This document shows positions 44,377-52,108 of a DNA stretch of 64,000 nucleotides, in pieces. Positions within the stretch are counted from its first letter, which is position 1, and the number at the start of each line of letters is the position of its first letter. The DNA lies in the NCBI GenBank assembly GCA_963721645.1, contig CAVRJK010000002.1, positions 1,612,001-1,676,000 on the forward strand, read 5' to 3'. The notes below the pieces were generated by a model. That model ran no database searches and was not told the origin of the DNA. It saw only the letters and a program-made list of their open reading frames with translations. Made by a program: the position numbers and the translations under genes. This DNA comes from JALZKA01 sp963721645. GTDB lineage: Bacteria; Actinomycetota; Thermoleophilia; Solirubrobacterales; 70-9.

Positions 44377-45866
44377 CCCTTGAAAGCTAGCCGCGCTTGC
44401 GGAGGGTGCCGCGCTTGAACGCGGCCTTGATGGGCCGGCCGGTGCTCTTCTTCGGCGCGTTCAAGCCCGAAAAGGCGCATGACGGTCGCGGCAACGTCGT
44501 TGTTGCGGATAAGCGCGCGCCTGGAATCGCCGTCGACCGTTTTCGTCTTGATCTTCGGCGATCCCCCGACCACGGACATGAAGTTGTCGGCAGTCTGCGG
44601 GGCGCCATGGTTGCCCGGTAGCGGGTTGCTGGAAAGTGTGGGCTCGGAGAATCCATAGCCCGGATCGGCCGTGGCAAAGATGTCTCCCACTCGCTTGCCG
44701 CGTGCCCAGGTCGGATGAAGCCTTCGGATCGTGTGCTTGGCCCCGCCGTCGGCCGCGTTTCGTTTGCGGTACATGACCTCGGCGACGCCGGGCTCGGCCA
44801 GCGCAACCTCTCGCATCTTCGCGAGCAGCTCATCCCGCTCCGCCCGAGGAGCGGTCCGGTCAGCGAGATAGATGAAGTCGACGCTCCCTTCGTTGTTCAG
44901 CGCAACGTACGAGTCCTCTGGCACGCCCCCACCGGCCAGGGCGGAGGTCAGGTTTACTTTCTGCGGGACTTCGTCCATCGAGTGATCGGAGACGATCATC
45001 AGCGTCGTGCGATTCCACTCGCCCCGCTCCTTGAGCGTCGTGACGAGACGCTCGATCTGCATGTCTGCCTGGAGCGTCGCGACGTTGTAGGGGGGCAGCG
45101 TCCGGCCGAATGCGTGGCCCGCCGAATCCACTTGAGGCAGGTTCACAAACGTGAAGTTGGGCCGGCGCGTCTTGCCGCGAACCGTGATCCCCTGATCCAT
45201 GGTCTCGACCACTTCATCCATGACCGTCTCGTCATCGACCGCGTATCCGGTGATGGGATTGGTCGGGACGTCCTCGCAATAGCGGTCATCTTCTGACGTC
45301 TCGTCCGTGCATGGCGACCAGATGTGGTCGGCAGCGGGGCGGCCTTTGTAGGTCACGTCGAAGATCCGTCCGAGCTTGGGTTTGCCCATGATCACCGAGG
45401 TCGTCGGTCGGCGCTTGGCCCCCTGCTTTCGCACGGCCTCGAAAACCGTCTGGGCCTGGGGACACGTCGGGCTCTCGCCCGAGGTTTCGCTCGGGAGGAT
45501 CGAGAAGTCGAACGGCCCGGTCGCCTCGCAACTGTTTTCGTCCGCCAGGGGCGCGTAGATGGCGAACGTGTTCGCCGGGATCCCGGACTTGGCCGGCGTC
45601 GCACCGGTCATCATCGCGGTGTGGTTCGGGTTCGTCTCGGCCGGGATGACCGAGCTTGACTGCGGGAAGTACGTGCCGTTACTACCTTCGCCGGCGAGCA
45701 TCGACGAGATGAAAGGTGCGTTCCCGGCTTCGACCGAATCACCGTCGAGGCCGTCGATCACGACCACGTAGACGATCGGCTTCTTGGCCACGGCCTCGGA
45801 GGCCGGCAAGAGCGCACAGAGGCACGCGATCGCGCCCGCCAGCCAAAGTCCCCGCTTCCTGCTCAC
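44373..45866 (-). CDS. Secreted type I phosphodiesterase / nucleotide pyrophosphatase (alkaline phosphatase superfamily)
   Basis: The 497-aa protein has signal peptide LWLAGAIACLCALLPASEAV, then AKK. Metal and nucleophile motifs: VVVIDGLDGD, ETNPNHTAMMTG (Thr nucleophile), DSAGHAFG, SDHSMDEV and NHGAP. It hydrolyses phosphodiesters or nucleotide pyrophosphates outside the cytosol. The last 26 residues (ERAEEEHRPAHQ...) look out of frame. Dropping one base in the GGG/CCC run at 44465-44467 gives LFGLNAPKKSTGRPIKAAFK and a stop at 44387, a more natural end. Confidence 0.9.
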   Translation of the reverse strand: MSRKRGLWLAGAIACLCALLPASEAVAKKPIVYVVVIDGLDGDSVEAGNAPFISSMLAGEGSNGTYFPQSSSVIPAETNPNHTAMMTGATPAKSGIPANTFAIYAPLADENSCEATGPFDFSILPSETSGESPTCPQAQTVFEAVRKQGAKRRPTTSVIMGKPKLGRIFDVTYKGRPAADHIWSPCTDETSEDDRYCEDVPTNPITGYAVDDETVMDEVVETMDQGITVRGKTRRPNFTFVNLPQVDSAGHAFGRTLPPYNVATLQADMQIERLVTTLKERGEWNRTTLMIVSDHSMDEVPQKVNLTSALAGGGVPEDSYVALNNEGSVDFIYLADRTAPRAERDELLAKMREVALAEPGVAEVMYRKRNAADGGAKHTIRRLHPTWARGKRVGDIFATADPGYGFSEPTLSSNPLPGNHGAPQTADNFMSVVGGSPKIKTKTVDGDSRRALIRNNDVAATVMRLFGLERAEEEHRPAHQGRVQARHPPQARLAFKG

Positions 45867-45938
45867 CTACGAAGCGTAGCCCTCGCGGCACACCCTCGCG
45901 TCACTTCCGTGTTAAGCCGCCGAACCCCCGCGCGCAAC

Positions 45939-45990
45939 GTGCCAGGCACCGTGCCTGGCACCGCTCCTGGCACCATGGGTCAGACCCCCT
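45939..45990. repeat. Palindromic intergenic repeat, copy 2 (mixed GGTGCC and GGGTCAGACCCC units)
   Basis: The 159-nt gap 45867-46025 contains GTGCCAGGCACC, GTGCCTGGCACC and CTCCTGGCACC in tandem, then GGGTCAGACCCCCTTGAGGG. These are the same cores as in the other copies (GGTGCCTGACCCC, GGGGTCAGACCCC). No gene in this gap; it may also act as terminator for the membrane protein gene at 46026. Confidence 0.75.
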
Positions 45991-46025
45991 TGAGGGTTAC
46001 CCGAGGCTTCGCGCTGGGACTTCGC

Positions 46026-47426
46026 CTACTGGTTGGCGGCCGAGAGGAGCGCGAGGCCGAGGACGGTGAAGCTGACCATCAACGCCAGCATCCAATACTG
46101 CGACTGGGTCGCCCGGCGGAGGTTCTTGTAGACGGCGAGCGCCTTGTCGTGACCCATCGCGAGCGCTGCGACGTGCCCGGCTATCAGCGAGCCGACCTGC
46201 ACGTACCAGACGAACTCCGAGCTGACCACACGCAGGTCCACGGTCCCGCTCGCGGTACCGAAGAAGTCCGAGCCCTCCCCCAGCGGATCGGAGAGGAGAT
46301 ACGTGAACTGCGCCTGCTCCTGGAAGATGACGAGCGAGAAGTAGTGCGCCAGCGTGTACGCGAAGGCGATCGGGATGAAGCAGAAGGCAAAGGTGCGGCC
46401 GAGCTCGCGAGTGGTCATGCCGCTCCCCTCGGTCCCCATCCCCTTGATGCCACCCCAGTAGATGGCGGAAACGACGCCGAAGGTCAAGAGCATGAAGACG
46501 CTGGCGGTGATCCGGCGCGAAATCACGTCGCCCTCCGCTCCGGACCCACCGTTGATCAGGTCGTACATCCAGTCGATGGGCTCGGCAAGGATCCCCTCCG
46601 CCGCGCCGTCGTACGTCGTGCCCGCGATCAGCAGGAGGACGAGCGCCACGGAGCCGGGAACCAGGCCCCACCCCACCGCTCCTGAGAACCAAGGCCGGCG
46701 TCCGAGTCGGCCGTCGCGAACCTCGAGCGGCGCGATCCTGGAAAACATGTTGAAGAGCACCGAGAAGGTCTCTCCACGCGCACACCACTTCTCGACTCCG
46801 AAGAGGGCCATGGCGACGAACGTGAACGCGGTGTAGATGAGGGTCGCGACTGCGACGGTGCGCGGATCGATGATCACCACCGGCTCGAACGGCACTCCAT
46901 ACGCAAGCTCCAGCCAGAGGAATGCGGCAAGACCCACGACAGCGGGCCAGCGGCCGAAGCGATCCGGATAGGCCAGCGGCGCCGGTGCCGACCGTCCGGC
47001 GACGAGGCCGAAGACGGCGCCCACGGCACGGCCGATGGCGCGCCACGGATTGAGAGCGCGAAAGACGTCTCCGAAGAACACGCTCACGATCGGCACGCAG
47101 ACCCAGAAGGTGACGAAGACAAAGGTGACGTTGAAGTTCGCGGCCGAGTTCGCGGTGCCGTACAGGCCGGACCACACGACGACGCCGAGAAGGAACACGC
47201 CGAGCGCTCCGGCCACGATCTCCACCACCGGATTGACAATCGCGCGTGAGAACCCGCCGAATGCCCGCCAGCGGTCCTCATCCCAGCGAGGCTTCACCCA
47301 CGCGATCGATAGCCCGATGAACGACAGGATGAGCACGATGGCCGCGCCCCACGCGAACCACGTCTCGGGGATGGGAAGGTCGTCCTTCGGGGCGAGCGCC
47401 CCGTGACCGAGTGGCAAGGCGATCAT
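46026..47426 (-). CDS. Multi-pass membrane protein, related to proteins annotated as fenitrothion hydrolase (466 aa)
   Basis: About ten TM helices, for example WFAWGAAIVLILSFIGLSIA, EIVAGALGVFLLGVVVWSGL, GSVALVLLLIAGTTYDGAAE and YWMLALMVSFTVLGLALLSA. The pattern DVFRALNPWRAIGR and GHDKALAVYKNLRRATQSQ is shared with actinobacterial membrane proteins carrying that legacy name, whose hydrolase activity is doubtful. It is the last gene of an operon after a cupredoxin-like protein (4-nt gap). A role in copper or redox-protein assembly is inference from that neighbour. Confidence 0.75.
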   Translation of the reverse strand: MIALPLGHGALAPKDDLPIPETWFAWGAAIVLILSFIGLSIAWVKPRWDEDRWRAFGGFSRAIVNPVVEIVAGALGVFLLGVVVWSGLYGTANSAANFNVTFVFVTFWVCVPIVSVFFGDVFRALNPWRAIGRAVGAVFGLVAGRSAPAPLAYPDRFGRWPAVVGLAAFLWLELAYGVPFEPVVIIDPRTVAVATLIYTAFTFVAMALFGVEKWCARGETFSVLFNMFSRIAPLEVRDGRLGRRPWFSGAVGWGLVPGSVALVLLLIAGTTYDGAAEGILAEPIDWMYDLINGGSGAEGDVISRRITASVFMLLTFGVVSAIYWGGIKGMGTEGSGMTTRELGRTFAFCFIPIAFAYTLAHYFSLVIFQEQAQFTYLLSDPLGEGSDFFGTASGTVDLRVVSSEFVWYVQVGSLIAGHVAALAMGHDKALAVYKNLRRATQSQYWMLALMVSFTVLGLALLSAANQ

Positions 47427-47430
47427 CAGC

Positions 47431-47907
47431 TCAGCCGGGAACTACGGAGATCTCGGCGAGGAGGGCGCCCGTGGAGTGCGACTCCAGCTCGAACACTCCG
47501 CCGATGTCGGCGTTCTCGACCAACAGCTCATTGTCCTGGCCGGGCTCGATGTCCAGATAGACGTCGTAGGAGTGAAGATGGAGCTCGTCTGCGGCGTCCG
47601 TGGTGATGTCGATTCGCAACTCGTCGCCCTCGACGACCTCAACCTCCAGGGTCCCGCCGACCGGTGCGCCCTCGCGGATCTCCAACTCGGGAACCGCCGG
47701 CTCCGCCGGCTCTTTTGGCTCGTCCACGGACTTCTTCGGCTTTTCCGGCTTCTCGGAATCGTCGGTGTCCGCGGTCGAGGTCTCGGCCTGCTGAGTCGTC
47801 TCGCTCTCCTGGTCGGCCGTGTCGTCGTTGGCGACGAACAGAAAAACGACCACAGCGATGACAATGCCCGTAAGCGCGATCAGAGCTGGAATCTTCCGGT
47901 TTTCCAT
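47431..47907 (-). CDS. Membrane-anchored cupredoxin-like protein (158 aa)
   Basis: N-terminal anchor PALIALTGIVIAVVVFLFVA, an acidic/Lys-Pro linker, then a beta-sandwich: GGTLEVEVVEGDELRIDITT, DELHLHSYDVYLDIEPGQDN, ADIGGVFELESHSTGALLAE. This matches cupredoxin-like domains of the form VHVHGYD ... FEIELH. His residues in DELHLHSYD and ELESH are candidate copper ligands, though a full type 1 site (Cys, Met) is absent. Operon with the next membrane protein and probably the preceding micro-protein. Confidence 0.78.
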   Translation of the reverse strand: MENRKIPALIALTGIVIAVVVFLFVANDDTADQESETTQQAETSTADTDDSEKPEKPKKSVDEPKEPAEPAVPELEIREGAPVGGTLEVEVVEGDELRIDITTDAADELHLHSYDVYLDIEPGQDNELLVENADIGGVFELESHSTGALLAEISVVPG

Positions 47908-47961
47908 GAGCCGATCAGTTTATGCGGGCGCCCCTAAAGCGCCGGTCAAATACGGCGGCCG

Positions 47962-48117
47962 TCAGCGCTCCGGCTGCTCTTGGCGCTGCCCGTCCTGCGT
48001 CTCGATCTGGGAGGAGTCGATCGTGTCCTCAGAGAACACGAAAACGAACACGGCGACGATCGCCAGCCCGACGATGATGCCGAGAACTATTCCGAGCGCA
48101 CGATCGCCATGGGGCAT
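47962..48117 (-). CDS. Small single-TM protein upstream of the cupredoxin-like gene (51 aa)
   Basis: From ATG 48117 the reverse frame encodes PHGDRALGIVLGIIVGLAIV, then AVFVFVFSEDTIDSSQIETQ followed by DGQRQEQPER. One clear TM helix with a short basic N-terminus and an acidic/Gln-rich tail. It has no close Shine-Dalgarno. It runs into the cupredoxin-like gene after 54 nt in the same direction. Coding character (hydrophobic helix, charged ends, plausible operon) supports it, but no homologue is recognised. Confidence 0.55.
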   Translation of the reverse strand: MPHGDRALGIVLGIIVGLAIVAVFVFVFSEDTIDSSQIETQDGQRQEQPER

Positions 48118-48128
48118 CACGCAGCACC

Positions 48129-48195
48129 GGAGGGGTCAGACCCCCTTGGAGCCCATGCCACTTCAGGCGCGGACGGCAGAGGTCAGACCCCGACC
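48129..48195. repeat. Palindromic intergenic repeat, copy 3
   Basis: GGAGGGGTCAGACCCCCTTGG (48129-48149) and a second, partial core AGGTCAGACCCC (48180-48191) lie in the gap between the small TM gene and the diiron-protein gene. The second core supplies the stop codon (TGA on the reverse strand) of the gene at 48183-48803. Confidence 0.7.
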
Positions 48196-48803
48196 CCAAC
48201 GCCGTCGAGGAGCCGCCAGTTGGCCTCGTACGCGCTCTCGGCCGCGGCGACGAGGCGATCTGCATCCTCGTCCGTTGCGAGCTCGGCGATGAGCTCGCGA
48301 ACCTCGGCGGCGTGCTCGACGTCGCGCCCCTCGTGGACCTTGAAGTAGGCCGTGCCCGAACCGTCCTCGAAGCCGTAGCGATCGATCAACCCGGCGCGCT
48401 TGGTGCGCGAGATCGCCGGCTGCGAGGCCTCGACTGCGTAGAGGCGGGAGAGCAGCTCGAGAGCTTCGCCCTCGCCTGCCCAGTCGGAAACACAATCGGT
48501 CGTCTCAGCGGTGGGCTCAGCGTCCACGTCACCGCCGACGGCGTCAACGAAGCCGTCCCAGAGGCGCACGTGACCGAGCTCTTCCGCCGCGTGGCGGCGA
48601 AGCTCCGAACGCTCGGGCAGGGCGTCTGCCGCGGAGGCGCTCAGGGTGGCGATCGCCTCAACAGCGTGGCGGTACTGACCGGAGTAGCGCGCTAGCTCCT
48701 CCACGGTCAACTCGCCTTCTGACCAACGCTGGTAAAAGGGGTGCTCGAGCACGTTCCAGCGAAGACGACTTTCTTCGATGCGATCCCAGACGTTGGCGTT
48801 CAT
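48183..48803 (-). CDS. Heme-oxygenase-like diiron protein (CADD/PqqC/TenA superfamily)
   Basis: The 206-aa all-helical protein has strong ribosome binding site GAGGAGG. Candidate metal ligands: HAAEELGHVRLW (Glu/His), YAVEASQP (Glu), and KVHEGRDVEHAAEV (His-x3-Asp-x2-His, exactly the third-helix pattern of CADD-type diiron oxidases/oxygenases). PqqC and TenA lack this full set, so a diiron oxidase is preferred. The last residues GVGVGV and the stop are encoded by a repeat. CADD makes p-aminobenzoate in Chlamydia; the reaction here is unknown. Confidence 0.82.
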   Translation of the reverse strand: MNANVWDRIEESRLRWNVLEHPFYQRWSEGELTVEELARYSGQYRHAVEAIATLSASAADALPERSELRRHAAEELGHVRLWDGFVDAVGGDVDAEPTAETTDCVSDWAGEGEALELLSRLYAVEASQPAISRTKRAGLIDRYGFEDGSGTAYFKVHEGRDVEHAAEVRELIAELATDEDADRLVAAAESAYEANWRLLDGVGVGV

Positions 48804-48851
48804 TTCAGTACCTCCTCAGGCGAATGCGGGGAAGGTGAGCATACTCCGGCC

Positions 48852-49676
48852 GTGAGACCCGAACGGGACAACATTGCGGCTCCGGAGTTGCCAGGACGGA
48901 TCAAATGGCTCAACCGTGACGAGCCGCCGAAGATGGCCGCGCTGACTGCCATGGGGCCGGTTCTCGTCCACTTCTTCGACCCGACGCAGCTGAACAGCGT
49001 CCGCGCCCTCCCGTACATCTCCGAATGGCATCGCCGGTACGGGGAGCTGGGCCTCGAGACGCTCGCGATCCACTCCCCCCGCTTCGCGTTCACCGCAGCG
49101 GAAGAAACCGCGATCGATGCGATCGAGCGCCTCGATATCGAGCATGCGGTCGCCCTCGACCTCGACTACGCGATCTGGCACGACTACGCGCCGAAAGGCT
49201 GGCCCTCACTTTTCCTCTGGGGCCGCGGCGGCGCGCTGCGTTGGGCACACGAGGGCGAAGGCGAGTACCGCGCGACCGAAGAAGCGATCCAGGAAGAGCT
49301 GCGACTCTCAGACATCACGGCGGAGCTTCCGCTGCCGATGGACCCCCTGCGCCCAGAGGATGCGCCCGCGCTCCTGCTGCCGGCGCCCACTCCAGAGGTT
49401 CTGCCCGGTGGATCTGCCACTCAGCCGTGGGTGCCTGAAGCCGGCGGCTCCCCAATGATCATCGAGTACTCGGCCGGCGAGGCGTGGGTCGTCGCCGACG
49501 GCGAAGGCGAGATGCGTGTCGCGGTTGATAGCGAGCCGGTTTCGCCGATCACGGTCCCACCCTCCGGCCTCGCCAGATTGGCCGGCACCGGGCCTCACGA
49601 GACCCACCGGGTCGAGATCGACGTGCCGGAAGGCGTGCGCGTCTGGGCGTTCAGCTTCTCCCCTGGCCTGCCGTGA
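48852..49676 (+). CDS. Thioredoxin-fold protein lacking CxxC, with C-terminal beta domain (274 aa)
   Basis: The start is GTG 48852. Residues 1-150 follow the TlpA/NHL-repeat thioredoxin pattern: GPVLVHFFDPTQLNSVRALP, ETLAIHSPRFAF, IEHAVALDLDYAIWHDYAPK, then GWPSLFLWGRGGALRWAHEG. The usual CxxC is replaced (FDPTQLNSV), so redox catalysis is not expected. The C-terminal 110 residues are a beta-rich domain (IEYSAGEAWVVADGEGEMRV) resembling the C-terminal part of DipZ-like proteins. It is divergent from the diiron gene (48-nt gap) and overlaps the GHMP kinase by 4 nt. Confidence 0.8.
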   Translation: MRPERDNIAAPELPGRIKWLNRDEPPKMAALTAMGPVLVHFFDPTQLNSVRALPYISEWHRRYGELGLETLAIHSPRFAFTAAEETAIDAIERLDIEHAVALDLDYAIWHDYAPKGWPSLFLWGRGGALRWAHEGEGEYRATEEAIQEELRLSDITAELPLPMDPLRPEDAPALLLPAPTPEVLPGGSATQPWVPEAGGSPMIIEYSAGEAWVVADGEGEMRVAVDSEPVSPITVPPSGLARLAGTGPHETHRVEIDVPEGVRVWAFSFSPGLP

Positions 49677-50653
49677 GATACGCCCGGGGGACCGCACAGG
49701 CCGAGGTGCCGGCGCGCGCTGCGCTGGTGGGAAATCCCTCGGATGCGTTCGGCGGCGCGGTCGCGGGCCTCGCGATCGAGGAGTTGAGCGTGACCGTCGT
49801 CGCCGAGCCCGCGCTGTCGATCCTGCTCGAAGCCGGCGGCGAGACGCTCGAGTTCGAGAGCTTCGTTCAGCTCTCAGCGGCGTCAGCGCATCCCCGGTCA
49901 GGCCCTCTCGCCCTGTTGTGGGCTGTGGCAAAGCGCTACGCCGCCGAGCGGCCCGAGAACGACGACGCGCGATTCCGCCTGCGGCTCGAAAGGTCCACGA
50001 TCCCACCGGGAGTCGGTCTGGCCGGGTCGAGCGCGATCGTCATCGCGGCGCTCAGGGCGCTCGGCGAACTGTTCGGCGATGAGATCGAGAACCAGGATCT
50101 CCCATCCATCGCGCTTGCGTGCGAGCGCGACGAACTGGGGATCGCGGCCGGGTTGGGCGACCGCGTCATCCAGACCTACGGGGGCCTCGTCTATCTCGAC
50201 CTGGCCCGCGAGGGCGGCCCGAAGGTCGAGCCGCTCGACGCAAGCCGACTTCCCGACCTGTTCGTCGCGTGGCGGCCGGGCGCACCGACTGACTCGGGCG
50301 GCGTCCACCGGGAGATGCGCGAGCGCTTCAAGGCGGGCGACCCGGAGGTTGTCCGGACGATGCGCGAGATCGCAGGCCTCGCGCGCGCCGCACTCAAACC
50401 GCTCCTGACCGGGGACGGAGGCGGGCTGGGGATACTGATGGAGCGAAATCTGGAGCTCCGGCGCTCGATCTACGACCTGGACGAGCGCCACACCGAGATG
50501 GCTGACGCCGCCCGCGAGCTCGGCTCAGCCGTCAACTTCACAGGCTCGGGCGGAGCGATCGTCGGGCTGTTCCGAGACGAGGAGCAGCTCGAGTCGGTGC
50601 GAAGCGCTCTGAACGAGCTCGGCTGCGAGCTCGTCGTACGCCGCAGCGCCTGA
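49673..50653 (+). CDS. GHMP-family sugar kinase (glucuronokinase-like)
   Basis: The 326-aa small-molecule kinase has RAALVGNPSDAFGGAVAGLA at the N-terminus and the GHMP ATP loop IPPGVGLAGSSAIVIAALRA. GLGDRVIQTYGGLVYLDLAR and FTGSGGAIVGLFRDEEQL mark the substrate and C-terminal GHMP parts. The layout resembles plant-type glucuronokinase, which phosphorylates glucuronate at C1, but other sugar or isoprenoid substrates are possible. GTG start overlapping the preceding stop. Confidence 0.85.
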   Translation: MRYARGTAQAEVPARAALVGNPSDAFGGAVAGLAIEELSVTVVAEPALSILLEAGGETLEFESFVQLSAASAHPRSGPLALLWAVAKRYAAERPENDDARFRLRLERSTIPPGVGLAGSSAIVIAALRALGELFGDEIENQDLPSIALACERDELGIAAGLGDRVIQTYGGLVYLDLAREGGPKVEPLDASRLPDLFVAWRPGAPTDSGGVHREMRERFKAGDPEVVRTMREIAGLARAALKPLLTGDGGGLGILMERNLELRRSIYDLDERHTEMADAARELGSAVNFTGSGGAIVGLFRDEEQLESVRSALNELGCELVVRRSA

Positions 50654-50669
50654 CCGCGCGCTCAAAGTT

Positions 50670-50691
50670 CCCGGACGGTCGCGCGTCCGGG
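50670..50691 (+). terminator. Stem-loop after GHMP kinase gene
   Basis: CCCGGACG and CGTCCGGG form a perfect 8-bp stem with a 6-nt loop, 16 nt after the kinase stop and in the convergent gap with ispH. No T-run, so a weak or factor-assisted terminator. The rest of 50654-50785 shows no gene. Confidence 0.55.
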
Positions 50692-50785
50692 TTGACATCT
50701 GACTCGATCTGTCGGCGCTCCTCGTTCAAAGCGCCCATCCTCCAAGGGCGATAGATCTCGGCGGGGCGGGTCCGCCGTGCCGGGG

Positions 50786-51754
50786 CTAGCCGCGGGCGGC
50801 GAGCTCTGAGCGGATCTTCTTGGGCAGCATGAAGCGGACCGATTCGTCGACCGTCTTCAGCTCGGAGATGTCATCCGTGCCGCGCTCGCGGAAGAACTCG
50901 ACCAACTCGGAAACGAGCTTCTCGGGTGCTGAGGCGCCCGAAGTGATTCCAACCGTCTCGGCGCCGTCGAGCCACTCCTCGCGGACCTGGGATGCGTTGT
51001 CGATCAGATGCGAGTCGGCGCCGAGGTCACGGGCCACCTCGACGAGGCGGTTCGAGTTCGACGAGTTGGTGGAGCCGATGACGAGGACGAGATCGCACTC
51101 CGAAGCGAGTTCTTTGACCGCGATCTGGCGGTTGGTCGTCGCGTAACAGATGTCCTCGGACTTCGAGGAGACGATCTTCGGAAAGCGCTGTCGAAGACGC
51201 TCGATGATCTCGGCCGTCTCGTCGACCGAGAGCGTGGTCTGGGTGATGAACGCGACGTGGTCAGGGTCAGCGACCTCGACCGAGTCGGCATCGTCGACGG
51301 TTTCGACGAGAGTGATCGCCTCGGGCGCCTCCCCCATCGTCCCCTCGACCTCTTCATGACCGGCGTGGCCGATCATGATGATCGTGTAGCCCTGATCAGC
51401 GAACTTGCGCGCCGAGACGTGGACCTTGGTGACCAACGGGCAGGTCGCGTCGATCGTGCGCAGATTGCGAGAGGCGGCGTTCGCGTGGACGGCCGGCGAG
51501 ACCCCGTGAGCCGAGAACACGACCAGGGCGCCCTCGGGAACCTCTGTCTCCTCCTCGACGAAGATCGCACCGCGCTCCGCCAGGTCTTCGACCACATGTT
51601 TGTTGTGGACGATCTCCTTGCGCACATATACGGGCGGTCCGTGCATGTCGAGCGCGCGCTCGACCGTCTCGACCGCCCGGTCGACACCGGCGCAATAGCC
51701 GCGCGGGGCCGCCAGGCGAACGCGCTTTGGCGTGTGAATGGCCGTCTCGGACAT
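50786..51754 (-). CDS. ispH: 4-hydroxy-3-methylbut-2-enyl diphosphate reductase
   Basis: Last enzyme of the MEP isoprenoid pathway, a [4Fe-4S] reductase giving IPP and DMAPP. The 322-aa protein has cluster cysteines Cys21 (PRGYCAGVDRAVE), Cys105 (TIDATCPLVTKVH) and Cys203 (DICYATTNRQ). VYVRKEIVHNKHVVEDL, FSAHGVSP and the substrate motif STNSSNSNRL are also present. Full length and intact. It needs an Fe-S supply, consistent with the SUF locus on the same segment. Confidence 0.97.
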   Translation of the reverse strand: MSETAIHTPKRVRLAAPRGYCAGVDRAVETVERALDMHGPPVYVRKEIVHNKHVVEDLAERGAIFVEEETEVPEGALVVFSAHGVSPAVHANAASRNLRTIDATCPLVTKVHVSARKFADQGYTIIMIGHAGHEEVEGTMGEAPEAITLVETVDDADSVEVADPDHVAFITQTTLSVDETAEIIERLRQRFPKIVSSKSEDICYATTNRQIAVKELASECDLVLVIGSTNSSNSNRLVEVARDLGADSHLIDNASQVREEWLDGAETVGITSGASAPEKLVSELVEFFRERGTDDISELKTVDESVRFMLPKKIRSELAARG

Positions 51755-51798
51755 GTACTGAGGGTACCCCGCCCCAGGCTGGCTAGAGTTCTCGAGGC

Positions 51799-52050
51799 AT
51801 GTCCGTTCGCGAACTCTTGATCAGCCTGCTTCCGGCATTCCTGCTGGTCGCAGCCCTGATCCTCGGCCGGTACCCGGGAGAGCGCACCATCGCGCGCCTG
51901 GCTGCCACGGTCGCCAAGCGCACCACGCGCCCGCGCGCTCCGAGGGCCATCGCCACCCGGCGGCGCATCTACATTGCCGAGCTGCGAGCGAGCGAGCTGG
52001 TCTCTCGCCATCTGGCCACACGGCCTCCGCCTGCCCTGACGGTCATCTAG
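51799..52050 (+). CDS. Small hypothetical membrane-anchored basic protein (83 aa)
   Basis: MSVRELLISLLPAFLLVAAL forms one TM helix. The rest is strongly basic (AKRTTRPRAPRAIATRRRIY) and probably cytosolic. It starts 44 nt from the divergent ispH start and is followed by a strong terminator, so it is probably monocistronic. No family recognised. Coding is supported by position, topology and the terminator right after its stop. Confidence 0.6.
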   Translation: MSVRELLISLLPAFLLVAALILGRYPGERTIARLAATVAKRTTRPRAPRAIATRRRIYIAELRASELVSRHLATRPPPALTVI

Positions 52051-52051
52051 C

Positions 52052-52078
52052 GCCCCTCGTCCGATTCGGCCGAGGGGC
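52052..52078 (+). terminator. Rho-independent terminator
   Basis: GCCCCTCG and CGAGGGGC form an 8-bp perfect stem, with an inner CCG-ATT-CGG, followed by CGTTTCTT. It begins 2 nt after the stop of the 83-aa gene. Confidence 0.8.
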
Positions 52079-52108
52079 CGTTTCTTAGACGATCCATAGG
52101 AGGCGTAC

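Noticed and set aside
45997..47175. 392-aa reverse frame overlapping the multi-pass membrane protein
   Set aside because: Alternative frame of the membrane protein gene; Arg-rich and without membrane segments.
46026..47426. True organophosphate (fenitrothion) hydrolase
   Set aside because: The name is inherited from annotation of similar membrane proteins; no hydrolase active site is visible and the neighbour is cupredoxin-like.
48183..48803. TenA thiaminase or PqqC assignment
   Set aside because: The His-x3-Asp-x2-His and Glu ligands fit CADD-type diiron proteins better; TenA's catalytic Cys is not apparent and no pqq or thi genes are nearby.
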